Below, piece after piece: positions 35,386 through 45,197 of a stretch of DNA of 64,000 nt. A model generated the notes under the pieces. That model had not been told where the DNA came from. It saw nothing but the letters and a program-made list of their open reading frames with translations, and did no database searches. Made by a program: the position numbers and the translations under genes. The DNA comes from Endozoicomonas sp965198415 (GTDB taxonomy: Bacteria > Pseudomonadota > Gammaproteobacteria > Pseudomonadales > Endozoicomonadaceae): positions 248,001 through 312,000 of the forward strand of contig CBDAPN010000032.1 of assembly GCA_965198415.1 (NCBI GenBank). Reading direction: 5' to 3'. Position 1 is the stretch's first letter; each line of letters begins with the position of its first letter.

Positions 35386-38300
35386 CTATTCATGATTAAG
35401 GTTATTCAGCTCTGGCATTGAGTTGCTTAACCTCATTGATCGTAACAGCGAAGCCGAACCCGTTTTAACTGGGACTCTATGGATTTGAGCACTAACCTCT
35501 TCACCTGAAGTAGAAAAATCAGACACTCCACTCTCGGTGATGCGTGCAACGCTTGCCCTTGTTAGCAGATTAGGATTATCAAACTGTTTGCCTAATTTAT
35601 AAAAATCATGAAATACTTTAAAGTTTTTCTCAATGCGATAAAATTCGGCTGAATTCTCAAATTGCATCTTTATTGTGTTACGAGTAGTCTCATCCGTCTG
35701 AATATAATCTGTTGGCGTATTTGCAATAGAACCATTTTCAACACCTAACAGGGGACTGTTTTCGTTAATTAACCTTGATGGACCGTTCGTTTCGGATCTC
35801 GGCACACCTCTTAATGCCGTTTTAGCGTCAAAATCCCAATCGCTAGAAGTCCCGGTTGAGGCAGGTTCTATTATCTCAGCTTGTGCTGATGAAGAAGTAA
35901 GTTCATCAGCTATCGCTTTGGATCTCCAGACAGGGCGCAAGAAGCGGGCAATTAAAGGCGACTCGAACCCAAGAGCATTTGCAACGGGAGCGACGGAGGC
36001 CCCTAAGCTGACAATGGCGCCCATTCCTCCAAGAGCCATACCGGTGTATTGTAAAGCGTGTCCCAACACTTTATTACCGGAATTTAATACAGACTGAGCG
36101 CTCATCAAAGCAATACATGATGCGAGCTCTGAGACCCCTGCCATTAAACCAAATACCGATGCTAATGACAGGCTTACTCCTGCTGTCGGCAGAGAAGCGA
36201 GGACTGTAAAGAAACTGAGCGCCAAAAATATTGAACCCACACCCATATTTCCTAATGAGTGTGAGGACTGCCCCGTAGGGTCGATAAAAAGTATAGGGTT
36301 TGCATGGGCATAGCTATAGCGGTTATCAACCTTCAAATGATCCCGACTTATAAAACGTTTAATATTTGGGTGATAAAAACGAGTTTTCAAATAGACCAGC
36401 CCCGTTTTCTTTTCGACCAGTTCCTGATTCCACAAAAAATCACCCGTAGATTGAACTGCTGAATTATTCAAACGTTTACTTTGACCATAACCCTCATAGG
36501 AATAAACAGTTGCACCCTGCTCTCCTTTGTTGTTTGAGTTGAGTTGTGCGCCAATACTTTTATTAGCTATGAATAGCTGAGCACCACCTTTCTCCGTTAA
36601 TTGGAGTAGATAATTCCCTTTATGTTGAACTAGGTCGTAGTGACTGTGATTTTTAACCACACTGATGGCTTTGTTTTCTAAATCGTAATAAAAGTTGTGT
36701 TTTTCTTTATCATCATGTATCTGGCCTAGCAAACCATTTGGCAAATAATTAAAGCTGGCCAGTACTTTTCCGTTTTTATCGGTGGAGTGCTGAAGTAATC
36801 CGAGGTCATCGTACTGATATTTTTTACCTTCATGGTCAATCACCATATGGCCGATGCTATCATGAGTGATGACAGCTTGTTGTGCTTTGTTTTTTTTAAT
36901 ACTGATCAGTTGGTTCATGATATTGTAATCAAATTTCGTTATTTTTTTTTCTCCATTGACCTCAGTGCGTTGCTCAAGGATAAGATTATTATTACCGTCA
37001 TATTGGTAGCTAACTTCACTATTCAAAGTTGCTGATGACTTACCACTATTTTTAACGAGGTGTTTTTCTTTTGTTAGGCGTTTAAATGCATCGTAGGTAT
37101 AATCAATGGTTTCGGAACTAATTTTCTTGCCTTTTTCCCAAGATATATTAGTTTGCTTTATTAACTCTCCGCGCGGTAAATACTGATAGTTATTAGAAAA
37201 TAGCAATGAACCATCATCAGTGTAGACTTCTGATTTGATCAGTCGATCAAAACTTCCATAAGAATAGTGTTCTTTTGTTTTGCCACTGCCTTCCAATTCT
37301 CGTTTAATCATTATTAATCGACCAAGTGTGCCGTTACTATCTTTACCATAGACATAGTTAATCTGATTACCGTTATTGCGAACAAACGACAGTTTTCCTT
37401 TGTCTTTGTCGTCGTATTGATAAATAATACTTCTTTTGGTGCCAGCATTTTCTTGACGAATCACTCGACTTAACCTGTCATACCAATATTTTTGTTGATG
37501 CTTATCCGGATAAACGAGACTAATTAAGTTACCATTCAGATCATATTGATAGCTCTGCTGTTGACCTTGCGAATCCGAAATTTCTACTAATCGCCGATCT
37601 GAGTCATATTTATAGTGCACTTGATAAAGTTTATCTTTACGATTCCAACTGACTGATTTTAACAGTCCGATAGACGTATATGACTTTTTGATACTCCGCC
37701 CATTAGGAAGGTTGTGTTCAATTTCCCGTCCATTTTTATCGTATTTGTGTGAGAATACTAATTGCTTAGTATTTTTTTCTTTTGGTGAAACGACTCTTTC
37801 AAGCTGGTTATCCGAATTATAGAAGTATTGATCACCTAGATGAAATGAATGTTGCCCCTGATGAACTTGTTGTTTCACAAAAGTATGCACATTGTTGAAC
37901 AGGTCAAAGTAGGATTCTTTCTTTTGCCATAGTCCATCAAACCCTTTTGTTTCAATTTTAACTCTGTTGTGACTAGGGTCATATTCGTAATGGTTTTTTA
38001 TAACGGAAAGATTCTTTAATGTGTGCATCTCAAGTAATGCACTCTCTTCGCTAAGCACCATATTGAAGCCATTTTTAATAACCTTATTTTCTACTGCCAT
38101 TTGGTTATGTTCGTTTCCAATAGGATAGTTAGTTGTTTTAACAGTTAATAGCCACGGAACTTTTTCTATTTGTTTATATTTCTTGCCATTATGAAATATT
38201 TGCTGTGATAAATTATCATCATCATAAATAACCGTTATTTTATTAAGCCACGGATCTGTACTCTCTATCACTCGCATCTGGTCATCGTATTTAAATTCAG

Positions 38301-40359
38301 TTAGCTGACCGTACTTATCTTTATGGGTTGCTATTTTACCAAAGGCGTTGTATTCCTTTTGTTCAATCACTTGATATTGCCCGTTCACCTCCTCTTCGTG
38401 CATAACCAAGCGTTCTGATGCGTCTTTCCTGACACGCTGTCGAAACCCTAAAGGAGAGATGGAAACGGTTGCGTTTAACCCATCTTTTGCGTAGTAATAA
38501 TGTTTGAAGGTACGGATATTACCCTCCGGATCTATACGATGGGTCAGTTGACCTAATTTGTTATAACGATACTCGGTTTTTTCACCCAAAGCTGATACTT
38601 CACTGAGTAGTTGCTTACTGCGAGTATCCGTCTGTTTTTCTATAACACTACCCAGGCTGCTTTCGTGTCGTGTCGTTAAGTGACCGGAGTTTTTATCGAA
38701 AATGTAGTGGGTTTTTTTATGGGTTTTCACTACCCCGGGCATTCCTTTAACAATCCACTTTAGTTGACGAAATATTTCACGACCTTTCTCATCGTGCTGA
38801 TAATCAATTTGTTGCCAGGGTTGCCATTGATTAGACTTTTTCCCATGCTTCAGGGTGTGGGTCATTTTTGCACAGTAAGTCTTTTTCGAAGACGATAAAT
38901 AATACCTTGTTCTCAATACTTTGTCTGAAGCCATCTCTTTGTTGATGGTCTGGTACAACAAACTATAATAATTCGTAAAATATTGATGTTGAATAGTGTT
39001 TATATGTCGCCAGCTTTTATTTTGTCGGTTATAAATCCAGTATTTTTTAATGGTGTTGTTGCCAAATAAATCATATTGATGCTCAATGCGGTTACCGGGA
39101 ATATATTTTTTTTCTTTCTCATTCCAGGTAAAGTGTACGACTTTAGTTGGCTTATCATAATTAGTTGACCGACTGTATTTAAATGTATCAATAGAGTAGG
39201 TTAATTCTGTCTTTTGAAACTCTTTGCCATCTTTGATGGTTCGAATTTCCAATGGTAAATGCAAGTAATTATACTCATAAACTTTGTGATGGATGGTTTG
39301 TTTTTCAGAGTCACCGTTAGTTTGCTTGACTTCAACAACATAGCGATAGTTTTGATTATTACTGTCAATTAATGAGTCTGATTCTTTGGAAATTTCATAC
39401 AAGGGGTATCCGGTATAATTATTATTTTTAATGTAGCTGTAATAGGTCTCATAATGCAGTTTTTTAGTTTCTGATTCGTATTGCCTAAAATGATTAACAA
39501 CCGGTAACTGGCTATCTATTCCATCCCGCTTGCAGGGAATAGTGCCGTATTCTAAATCAGTAATCAGGCCGAACGGGGTATTAATCGTTTTTATCAGAGG
39601 GTAATTTTGCCTACTAATATAACTCAACTCATACCGCTGTTGCATCAGATCAACAATGGCAGTGACACCATGTTCGCTAAAGTAGACGTATTGTTCTCTA
39701 CCGTCTGGGTAGCGCGCAATGAGGGTGCCGGGCTCATAAACGAATGTGTATCGGTTGCCATAATTATCAATAATGGCTGATAGTCTGGCTTCTTCGATGC
39801 TTTGAGCCGGTTGTTCGTATTCAATAATTACTCGATTTCCAAAGCGATCAACCTGTAAGACCATCAGACCTTGTGCAGAAAAGTAATTTACACTCCCGTC
39901 TTTATGCATTGCTCTGTATCGGTAAGACATCGTTGGATAGGCTGGTATTGGCCTTTCGGCATTTTCGTCCCGAAACATGGTTCCATGTTGGTTGTAGTAT
40001 TTCAATCCTGAGGAAAACAAGTGTTCATCATGCCACAATGGGTCGATGAGCCATTGCTGGCCGCCTAAAACTGCCATACCACTACTAATATAATTTATAT
40101 CCAGCTGCCAGCCATCTGGTAATCCGAACACTCCTTTGGAATTGAATTGGTAGGTTAAATTAATTTTAAATGGCACATGAATACCACTCGTTTCTATTAT
40201 GGGATATGAGAAATGAAGTGTGCCAGTGGCTGTATTTACAGATGCATTCGCATGGCTTACCTGGTTATAAGCATGACTACCTTTATAGCTTGGCAGGCAC
40301 AACCCCGAAGAAACGAAGGTAAAAGTGGTCAGAAGAAGAACAAATAAAGGTCTAAACAT
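35386..40359 (-). CDS. RHS/YD-repeat giant protein with signal peptide (RHS1)
   Basis: 1657 aa, AT-rich. A Sec signal peptide occupies residues 1-21 (hydrophobic FVLLLTTFTFVSSG). The N-terminal domain shared with the other two RHS genes contains VNTATGT, then FKINLTYQFN and FGLPDGWQLD. Then come many YD repeats (for example YDLNGNLISLVYPD, YDSDRRLVEI), building the cocoon-like RHS shell. The RHS core signature lies near residues 1325-1365 (TGLVYLKTRFYHPNIKRF, then NPILFIDPTGQS). After it comes a hydrophobic stretch (about 1370-1455) and a polar C-terminal tail of about 200 residues with no family I recognise. In polymorphic toxins the tail after the core is the toxin. No immunity gene is evident downstream. 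Confidence 0.88.
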   Translation of the reverse strand: MFRPLFVLLLTTFTFVSSGLCLPSYKGSHAYNQVSHANASVNTATGTLHFSYPIIETSGIHVPFKINLTYQFNSKGVFGLPDGWQLDINYISSGMAVLGGQQWLIDPLWHDEHLFSSGLKYYNQHGTMFRDENAERPIPAYPTMSYRYRAMHKDGSVNYFSAQGLMVLQVDRFGNRVIIEYEQPAQSIEEARLSAIIDNYGNRYTFVYEPGTLIARYPDGREQYVYFSEHGVTAIVDLMQQRYELSYISRQNYPLIKTINTPFGLITDLEYGTIPCKRDGIDSQLPVVNHFRQYESETKKLHYETYYSYIKNNNYTGYPLYEISKESDSLIDSNNQNYRYVVEVKQTNGDSEKQTIHHKVYEYNYLHLPLEIRTIKDGKEFQKTELTYSIDTFKYSRSTNYDKPTKVVHFTWNEKEKKYIPGNRIEHQYDLFGNNTIKKYWIYNRQNKSWRHINTIQHQYFTNYYSLLYQTINKEMASDKVLRTRYYLSSSKKTYCAKMTHTLKHGKKSNQWQPWQQIDYQHDEKGREIFRQLKWIVKGMPGVVKTHKKTHYIFDKNSGHLTTRHESSLGSVIEKQTDTRSKQLLSEVSALGEKTEYRYNKLGQLTHRIDPEGNIRTFKHYYYAKDGLNATVSISPLGFRQRVRKDASERLVMHEEEVNGQYQVIEQKEYNAFGKIATHKDKYGQLTEFKYDDQMRVIESTDPWLNKITVIYDDDNLSQQIFHNGKKYKQIEKVPWLLTVKTTNYPIGNEHNQMAVENKVIKNGFNMVLSEESALLEMHTLKNLSVIKNHYEYDPSHNRVKIETKGFDGLWQKKESYFDLFNNVHTFVKQQVHQGQHSFHLGDQYFYNSDNQLERVVSPKEKNTKQLVFSHKYDKNGREIEHNLPNGRSIKKSYTSIGLLKSVSWNRKDKLYQVHYKYDSDRRLVEISDSQGQQQSYQYDLNGNLISLVYPDKHQQKYWYDRLSRVIRQENAGTKRSIIYQYDDKDKGKLSFVRNNGNQINYVYGKDSNGTLGRLIMIKRELEGSGKTKEHYSYGSFDRLIKSEVYTDDGSLLFSNNYQYLPRGELIKQTNISWEKGKKISSETIDYTYDAFKRLTKEKHLVKNSGKSSATLNSEVSYQYDGNNNLILEQRTEVNGEKKITKFDYNIMNQLISIKKNKAQQAVITHDSIGHMVIDHEGKKYQYDDLGLLQHSTDKNGKVLASFNYLPNGLLGQIHDDKEKHNFYYDLENKAISVVKNHSHYDLVQHKGNYLLQLTEKGGAQLFIANKSIGAQLNSNNKGEQGATVYSYEGYGQSKRLNNSAVQSTGDFLWNQELVEKKTGLVYLKTRFYHPNIKRFISRDHLKVDNRYSYAHANPILFIDPTGQSSHSLGNMGVGSIFLALSFFTVLASLPTAGVSLSLASVFGLMAGVSELASCIALMSAQSVLNSGNKVLGHALQYTGMALGGMGAIVSLGASVAPVANALGFESPLIARFLRPVWRSKAIADELTSSSAQAEIIEPASTGTSSDWDFDAKTALRGVPRSETNGPSRLINENSPLLGVENGSIANTPTDYIQTDETTRNTIKMQFENSAEFYRIEKNFKVFHDFYKLGKQFDNPNLLTRASVARITESGVSDFSTSGEEVSAQIHRVPVKTGSASLLRSMRLSNSMPELNNLNHE

Positions 40360-40681
40360 GATTCTTTAGGCAATAATTAATACTCAGAATGTCGTAATTT
40401 TTTTCAGCATCACATAGCAAATTATTAGATTAAGAGAATGGTAGTGAGAATCAGGCTACCATTTTGATAAACGCTATGGTTCTTGCAATAACTACGCTTG
40501 AATAGCAAAATCTGGAATCATAATAGACGACAAGGTAATAATTTTCCTCATTTATAAATAAAATTATTCTTATTGACGTCGTATGCTTGTATCTGTAATC
40601 GGTGCGATTTTCGAGCACGGTAAGTGTTTCAGCTCTTGTGGTTACGAGGCTGTTCGGAAATACGAGTGATTTTTTCGGGAA
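40360..40681. other. Intergenic upstream of RHS1
   Basis: 322 bases, AT-rich, between the start of RHS1 and the end of the channel gene. It should contain the RHS1 promoter (minus strand). No clear -35/-10 pair or repeat stood out. Confidence 0.45.
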
Positions 40682-41656
40682 TTATCGCACCAACTTTTTA
40701 ACAAACAACACCACAAACAGAGCCATAGAAAAACTGCCGATAAACGCCTCAAAGGCGGCAAAGACCCGTGAAATCCCAAGCGGTACCAAGTCGCCGTAAC
40801 CGAGTGTTGTAAAGGTTACGACACTGAAATACGCACAATCGAGCCATATACGTATATTGTGCGATGCGGTATCAGCGCTACTAAAATTAATAATACTTTC
40901 ACCGTTGTGTACTCCTGTAAAAAAGTAGATAAACGAAAAAAACAGGATTAACAGTGCAGAAAAGCTAACTACTCGCAGTGGTGACTCACCATAACCACTG
41001 ACTTTATCAAGTAAAAATGAAAACAGGCGCTGACGCGAAAACAGCGGCAGCTGCATACGATGCAGCACCTTTTCACGGTAATAGAATGCGCCTGCCGTGT
41101 TGGTCATACCCATGTATTCACAGTGTCTGCGAATGTTCCGCACTGACTCCTCGGCTTCTTCATACATGGTAAGGGCGTTGGCAGGGTCATCCAGCGCTAG
41201 TTGCTCCTGATAGAGTCGATCTCCCCAGCGAGCGTGGTCAACAGAGCAATTTTTCAGATTTACACCCAGTAAATTACACTGATTCAGGCAGGTTCGGCGC
41301 AAATTCGCACAGGATAGATCGGCTTTTAATAAGCTCGAGCCAGTAAGATCCAAGCGGTAACAATGTGCTTTATGCAGGTTTGCACGACTGAGGTCGCTGT
41401 TGATTAACTTAAAAGGTTTATTTCTGCCGTGGAGGTCAATATTTTCAAGGTTAGCTTTGCGCAGTATAAACCCCTCCATAGGCAGACCATTTCGAGCTCT
41501 TGCTTCAAGCCTTTCTTTTACATCATCCGTTGACTTATCAGCATCCGGGTCGTGCCAGTAACAAAGCTGACTACCGGCTTGTGCAATATCTTTGCAGCGG
41601 CCCAGTTGGCCAAAATAAGCGCATTTAGTCTCATTACCTGATTCTGAGTCGATCAA
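40682..41656 (-). CDS. Pentapeptide-repeat potassium channel with Cys-rich N-terminus
   Basis: 324 aa. Residues 12-35 hold C-X7-C-X11-C-X2-H (CAYFGQLGRC, then LCYWHDP), a possible small zinc site. Residues 60-145 are pentapeptide repeats of A(D/N)Lxx type (LSRANLHKA, LKADLSCANL, LNQCNLLGVNL). The C-terminal ~110 residues are a two-span ion channel: a segment at about 230-250, the selectivity filter TFTTLGYGDLVPLG, and a final segment ending FVVLFVKKLVR. The filter is that of potassium channels. The soluble region is presumably sensory or for assembly. Confidence 0.88.
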   Translation of the reverse strand: MIDSESGNETKCAYFGQLGRCKDIAQAGSQLCYWHDPDADKSTDDVKERLEARARNGLPMEGFILRKANLENIDLHGRNKPFKLINSDLSRANLHKAHCYRLDLTGSSLLKADLSCANLRRTCLNQCNLLGVNLKNCSVDHARWGDRLYQEQLALDDPANALTMYEEAEESVRNIRRHCEYMGMTNTAGAFYYREKVLHRMQLPLFSRQRLFSFLLDKVSGYGESPLRVVSFSALLILFFSFIYFFTGVHNGESIINFSSADTASHNIRIWLDCAYFSVVTFTTLGYGDLVPLGISRVFAAFEAFIGSFSMALFVVLFVKKLVR

Positions 41657-41782
41657 CGTGTTAACTCCATTATTTTTGTACTTTGCAGGCGGTGGCCATT
41701 TTAGGTATCGGCCAATTGAGTTAACTTAATCATAATTTTCGTCGTATAAGCATGAACCATCTATTTGAAGGACTCAGTGACC

Positions 41783-42217
41783 GTGAAAAAATTGGCCTTT
41801 GCCCCACTATTTAAACTGTGTACGTTTTATTCATTGCTACTCATAACAAGCTTTCGGGTGCAGGCTGAAGCGCCAGAATTTACCTGCCCACCGAGCCCAA
41901 ACTGTGTTAGTAGCATGGCGTCTGATGAGCATAAAATCGCGCCTTTCACCCTAAAGGAGAATAATAATTCAGCGATTAAAAAGAAACTGTTAAACACCCT
42001 GAAAACCTGGCCCAACGCAGAAATTATCAGCAATAATGACCATATTATTATTGCTGTATTTACGACCCCCTTACTGCAGTTTAAAGATGACCTGATCCTT
42101 ATGATTCAACCAAATGGGCGGGTGGATGTGCGCTCATCCTCACGAGTTGGTTATTATGATTTTGGTACCAATCGTCGGCGAGTGGAATCTTTGAGAGCGG
42201 CTCTGGCAGAAAATTAG
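41783..42217 (+). CDS. DUF1499 exported protein
   Basis: The family pattern is clear: CPPSPNCVSSMASDEHKIAPF, then VRSSSRVGYYDFGTNRRRVESLR. A signal sequence precedes it, ending near VQAEAP. I place the start at GTG 41783 (about 144 aa), with AAGGAC nine bases upstream; GTG 41777 or TTG 41765 are alternatives. DUF1499 proteins are periplasmic or lipoprotein-like and of unknown function. It diverges from the channel gene. Confidence 0.8.
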   Translation: MKKLAFAPLFKLCTFYSLLLITSFRVQAEAPEFTCPPSPNCVSSMASDEHKIAPFTLKENNNSAIKKKLLNTLKTWPNAEIISNNDHIIIAVFTTPLLQFKDDLILMIQPNGRVDVRSSSRVGYYDFGTNRRRVESLRAALAEN

Positions 42218-42397
42218 CCTTCATTTTGGTTTCAACACCAGTGACCACAGAGATTTATGTGGTGGAGTTGTTATATCATGCATGGCTTCTGGCTGTGTTT
42301 TTGGCAAATGACTTTAATGACGTTTAGTAATAAAAGCAGCCATCAGCCGCAGCATATTGCCTGTGGTCAGGCAAAAGGTTAAAAAACAGGAGGCAGT

Positions 42398-42748
42398 GTG
42401 ATCACGCTGTACGGCATACCAAATTGCGATTCCATAAAAAAAGCCAAACGCTGGCTTGAAAACGCTGGCTTAGAATATCGCTTCCACAACTATAGAAGCG
42501 ATGGTCTTACCCAAGAGATGCTTGAGCAATGGGTCACTGAGCTGGGTTTTGAAGCCTTGCTGAATCGGCGAGGGACTACGTGGCGCAAACTGGGGGAGGC
42601 CGAGAAATCCGGCATCAATGCTGAACGAGCCATTGAACTTATGTTGGCTCAGCCCGCCCTAATTAAACGACCATTGTTGGACACCGGTAAAGAGAAGTTA
42701 CTGGGTTTTTCCCAAGAGAGCTTCAGCGCCCTTTTGCACAAGACCTGA
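42398..42748 (+). CDS. ArsC-family (Spx/YffB-type) reductase-like protein
   Basis: 116 aa, thioredoxin-like fold. The N-terminal motif YGIPNCDSIKKAKRWL carries the single Cys, as in YffB, rather than the CX3CX2 arrangement of arsenate reductases. RGTTWRKL and IKRPLLDTG follow family order. The start is GTG 42398 behind AGGAGG. YffB binds glutathione; true arsenate reduction is unlikely. It lies 48 bases upstream of dapD, so the two are probably cotranscribed, an arrangement seen in relatives. Confidence 0.9.
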   Translation: MITLYGIPNCDSIKKAKRWLENAGLEYRFHNYRSDGLTQEMLEQWVTELGFEALLNRRGTTWRKLGEAEKSGINAERAIELMLAQPALIKRPLLDTGKEKLLGFSQESFSALLHKT

Positions 42749-42796
42749 TTTTATAGCCGTAAAATAAACATGAATAGCCCCGCTTAAGGATTAATT

Positions 42797-43834
42797 ATGA
42801 CCAAACAGTACTTTAGCTTTGCCATTGGTGTTGGCAGTAAAAACCAGCAAGGTGAGTGGCTGGAAGTATTTTATCCGCAGCCGGTAATCAATCCGGCGCC
42901 ACAACTGCTGGACAGTATTGCTCAACTGGTAAACTACAGCAGTGGTAACACGTTCATTGAGCTGGACAGCAAAACGCTGCACGCCCTTGAGTACCTGTTT
43001 GCTGACACCGGCCACAGCGAGCTGGCAGCGATGACCCGCACCCTTGAAGAGAGTCAGCAACCACGGCTGATCACTGTGCTGGAAACCGATGACGCACCAA
43101 CCAGCACACCAGAGGCCTACCTTAAACTGCACTTGCTCTCCCATCGTCTGGTAAAACCTCACAACACAAATCTGCAGGGCATCTTCACATTGTTGCCTAA
43201 TGTAGCCTGGACCAGCGAAGGCGCCATTGACCTGCAAGAGTTGCCAACGCGTCAACTGCAAGCACGGGCGGCAGGCCGGGTTCTTAGCGTAAATTCAGTA
43301 GACAAATTCCCGAAAATGACTGACTACGTTGTCCCGGGTGGCGTTCGCATCGCTCACACTGCACGGGTGCGCTTGGGTGCTTATGTGGGTGAGGGCACCA
43401 CGGTAATGCATGAAGGGTTTATTAACTTTAATGCCGGTACGGAAGGTAAAAGCATGATCGAAGGCCGTGTTTCTGCCGGTGTTATGGTGGGTGAAGGCTC
43501 CGATTTAGGCGGCGGCTGCAGCTCCATGGGTACACTGTCCGGTGGCGGTGACATTGTTATCTCGGTAGGCAACAACTGCCTTATTGGAGCCAATGCCGGG
43601 TTAGGTATCCCGTTGGGAGACCGCTGTATTATTGAGGCAGGCCTATATATCACAGCCGGCACCAAGGTTCAGATGATTGATAATCAAAAGGCCGTAATTA
43701 ATGTGGTGAAAGCGAGCGAACTGTCAGGAAAATCAGACCTGCTCTTTCGCCGAAACTCGCAAAGTGGTGCAGTGGAATGCCTCACGAATAAGTCAGCCAT
43801 TGAGCTGAATGATGAACTTCATGCTCACAACTAA
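42797..43834 (+). CDS. dapD: Tetrahydrodipicolinate N-succinyltransferase
   Basis: 345 aa, the longer Pseudomonas-type DapD. The N-terminal domain is followed by a left-handed parallel beta helix with hexapeptide repeats (VRLGAYVGEGTTVMHEGFINFNAGT in pieces, VSAGVMVGEGSDLGGG, NNCLIGANAGLGIPLGDRC). It transfers succinyl from succinyl-CoA to tetrahydrodipicolinate in the lysine pathway, two steps after DapB, whose gene is also in this window. A very stable hairpin follows the gene. Confidence 0.96.
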   Translation: MTKQYFSFAIGVGSKNQQGEWLEVFYPQPVINPAPQLLDSIAQLVNYSSGNTFIELDSKTLHALEYLFADTGHSELAAMTRTLEESQQPRLITVLETDDAPTSTPEAYLKLHLLSHRLVKPHNTNLQGIFTLLPNVAWTSEGAIDLQELPTRQLQARAAGRVLSVNSVDKFPKMTDYVVPGGVRIAHTARVRLGAYVGEGTTVMHEGFINFNAGTEGKSMIEGRVSAGVMVGEGSDLGGGCSSMGTLSGGGDIVISVGNNCLIGANAGLGIPLGDRCIIEAGLYITAGTKVQMIDNQKAVINVVKASELSGKSDLLFRRNSQSGAVECLTNKSAIELNDELHAHN

Positions 43835-43846
43835 TAAGGGCTTAAC

Positions 43847-43881
43847 CACCTCCTGCCCATGCATTGCATGGGCAGGAGGTG
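43847..43881 (+). terminator. Very stable hairpin after dapD
   Basis: CACCTCCTGCCCATGCA, one T, then its exact 17-base reverse complement. There is no T-run right after, so it may work as a bidirectional or Rho-assisted end between convergent genes. It lies 12 bases after the dapD stop and three before the end of the opposite gene. Confidence 0.7.
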
Positions 43882-43884
43882 TTA

Positions 43885-44865
43885 TCAGGAAAACGGTACA
43901 AAAACGACTCTGGTCATTCCTTTACTGACCATAACATGCAGAAGACAGCCGTCCAGCTGGTTTTCCGTGATATAACTTGCATAAAACTGTATTTTTTCCA
44001 AAATAAAATCAACAGCACTGCGCTCATTTTGGGTTAAATTGGCTTTGGCGTTGTGGTGTAAGAATGTTCTATTGTTTAATAAGAATTCCACATCACGCTT
44101 TAAAAGCTGCCGTGGCTTTGGTGCTTTTTTAGGGGAGTCCTCTGCCGATAATACCACCATGTAATTAACTACTGTCTCACTTCGAACCTGCTTACTAAAT
44201 TCGCTCAACGTCAAATCAAAGTAAGAAGTGACTCCGGCCAGGTTAGCAAATTTAATATTGTAATTTCCTTTAATATTGGATTTAGAAATGGATGGTGCTT
44301 TTACCTGAGATTTGATTAAATTCTTGAGTTCTTTTTTATCTACCTGGCCGGTTGCAGAAACCGGTACAAAAAAAGATGATTCAAAACTGGGTCTTTCTGA
44401 CTCATCTAGTGAAATAAAATTTGAATATTTTTTCTCTTTATTTTTTTTAAAAACAAGGGTTGAAGACTTGTAAAAAGCATAAATTAACGCTAAAACTGGC
44501 ACAGAATATATCAGCGAAGGGGGTAAACTAAATAGATAAGTAGCAGCCATAAGTATTACGACAGCAGTAGTCGATATTGCAACAACAGCACCAAATGAAA
44601 TAGCAGCACCCATTACTGCGGCAAAACCGGAAATAAAAGCGCTATCAGTAGTTTTTATACTATTACCAACTTTGACAGGAATAGGCAAAGCTGATTCCTT
44701 CCAGCCTATTTCACCAGAATCATTGCGTGCAATACTTAACGATGTATTTGCGTATGTTGAATGATTTATTTTTTCCAGCGAATACGTACAGCTAGAATAC
44801 AGCGTAAAAAAATACGTTAAAGCCAAACAGAAAATATTTATCTTGAAAAAGCGACGAATGCCCAT
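43885..44865 (-). CDS. Unrecognised exported/membrane protein
   Basis: 326 aa, AT-rich. Hydrophobic N-terminal signal at about residues 6-28. Two further hydrophobic segments lie at about 80-112 (GAAISFGAVVAISTTAVVILM) and 113-135. From about 140 the sequence is soluble, with FVPVSATGQVDKKELKNLI and LNNRTFLHHNAKANL. I recognise no family. The glycine/alanine-rich hydrophobic pair in an AT-rich exported protein resembles the hydrophobic module of the RHS proteins in this window, only in general character. It converges with dapD. Confidence 0.65.
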   Translation of the reverse strand: MGIRRFFKINIFCLALTYFFTLYSSCTYSLEKINHSTYANTSLSIARNDSGEIGWKESALPIPVKVGNSIKTTDSAFISGFAAVMGAAISFGAVVAISTTAVVILMAATYLFSLPPSLIYSVPVLALIYAFYKSSTLVFKKNKEKKYSNFISLDESERPSFESSFFVPVSATGQVDKKELKNLIKSQVKAPSISKSNIKGNYNIKFANLAGVTSYFDLTLSEFSKQVRSETVVNYMVVLSAEDSPKKAPKPRQLLKRDVEFLLNNRTFLHHNAKANLTQNERSAVDFILEKIQFYASYITENQLDGCLLHVMVSKGMTRVVFVPFS

Positions 44866-45197
44866 AAAAATCAGTCCTGCATGTAGAAACTATCCCCTCA
44901 AAGTAGATTCAATATTACTTTTTGTCATTTAAACGATTTTTTGTGTGCATGATGTCGTGGTTTGCCAAAAACCCGCAGTCAAGCAGTACATAAGATAAAT
45001 ACCTGCCGAGAGCCGTATGGCTGACACTCCCCGTCCTATCGTATCCAAAGGGCATAAATACCCAAAGGGCATAAATACCCAAAGGGCCATAAAGGCGGTG
45101 CTTTACGCAATCACGGGTAAAACATAGAGATGCCTTCGCAGTCGTGTCGTCTATTCTCAGGCGCCCTCCTAATCCGACTCAGCAAAGCTCTCTCGCC
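44866..45197. repeat. Dispersed modular repeat, copy B (three units), in an otherwise empty gap
   Basis: Leader CTGACACTCCCCGTCCTATCG at about 45019, then three units of CCAAAGGGCATAAATAC (45049-45092; the last reads GGGCCATAAA), then a trailer-like AAAGGCGGTGCTTTACGC. Orientation is plus. The rest of the interval has no gene. Confidence 0.85.
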
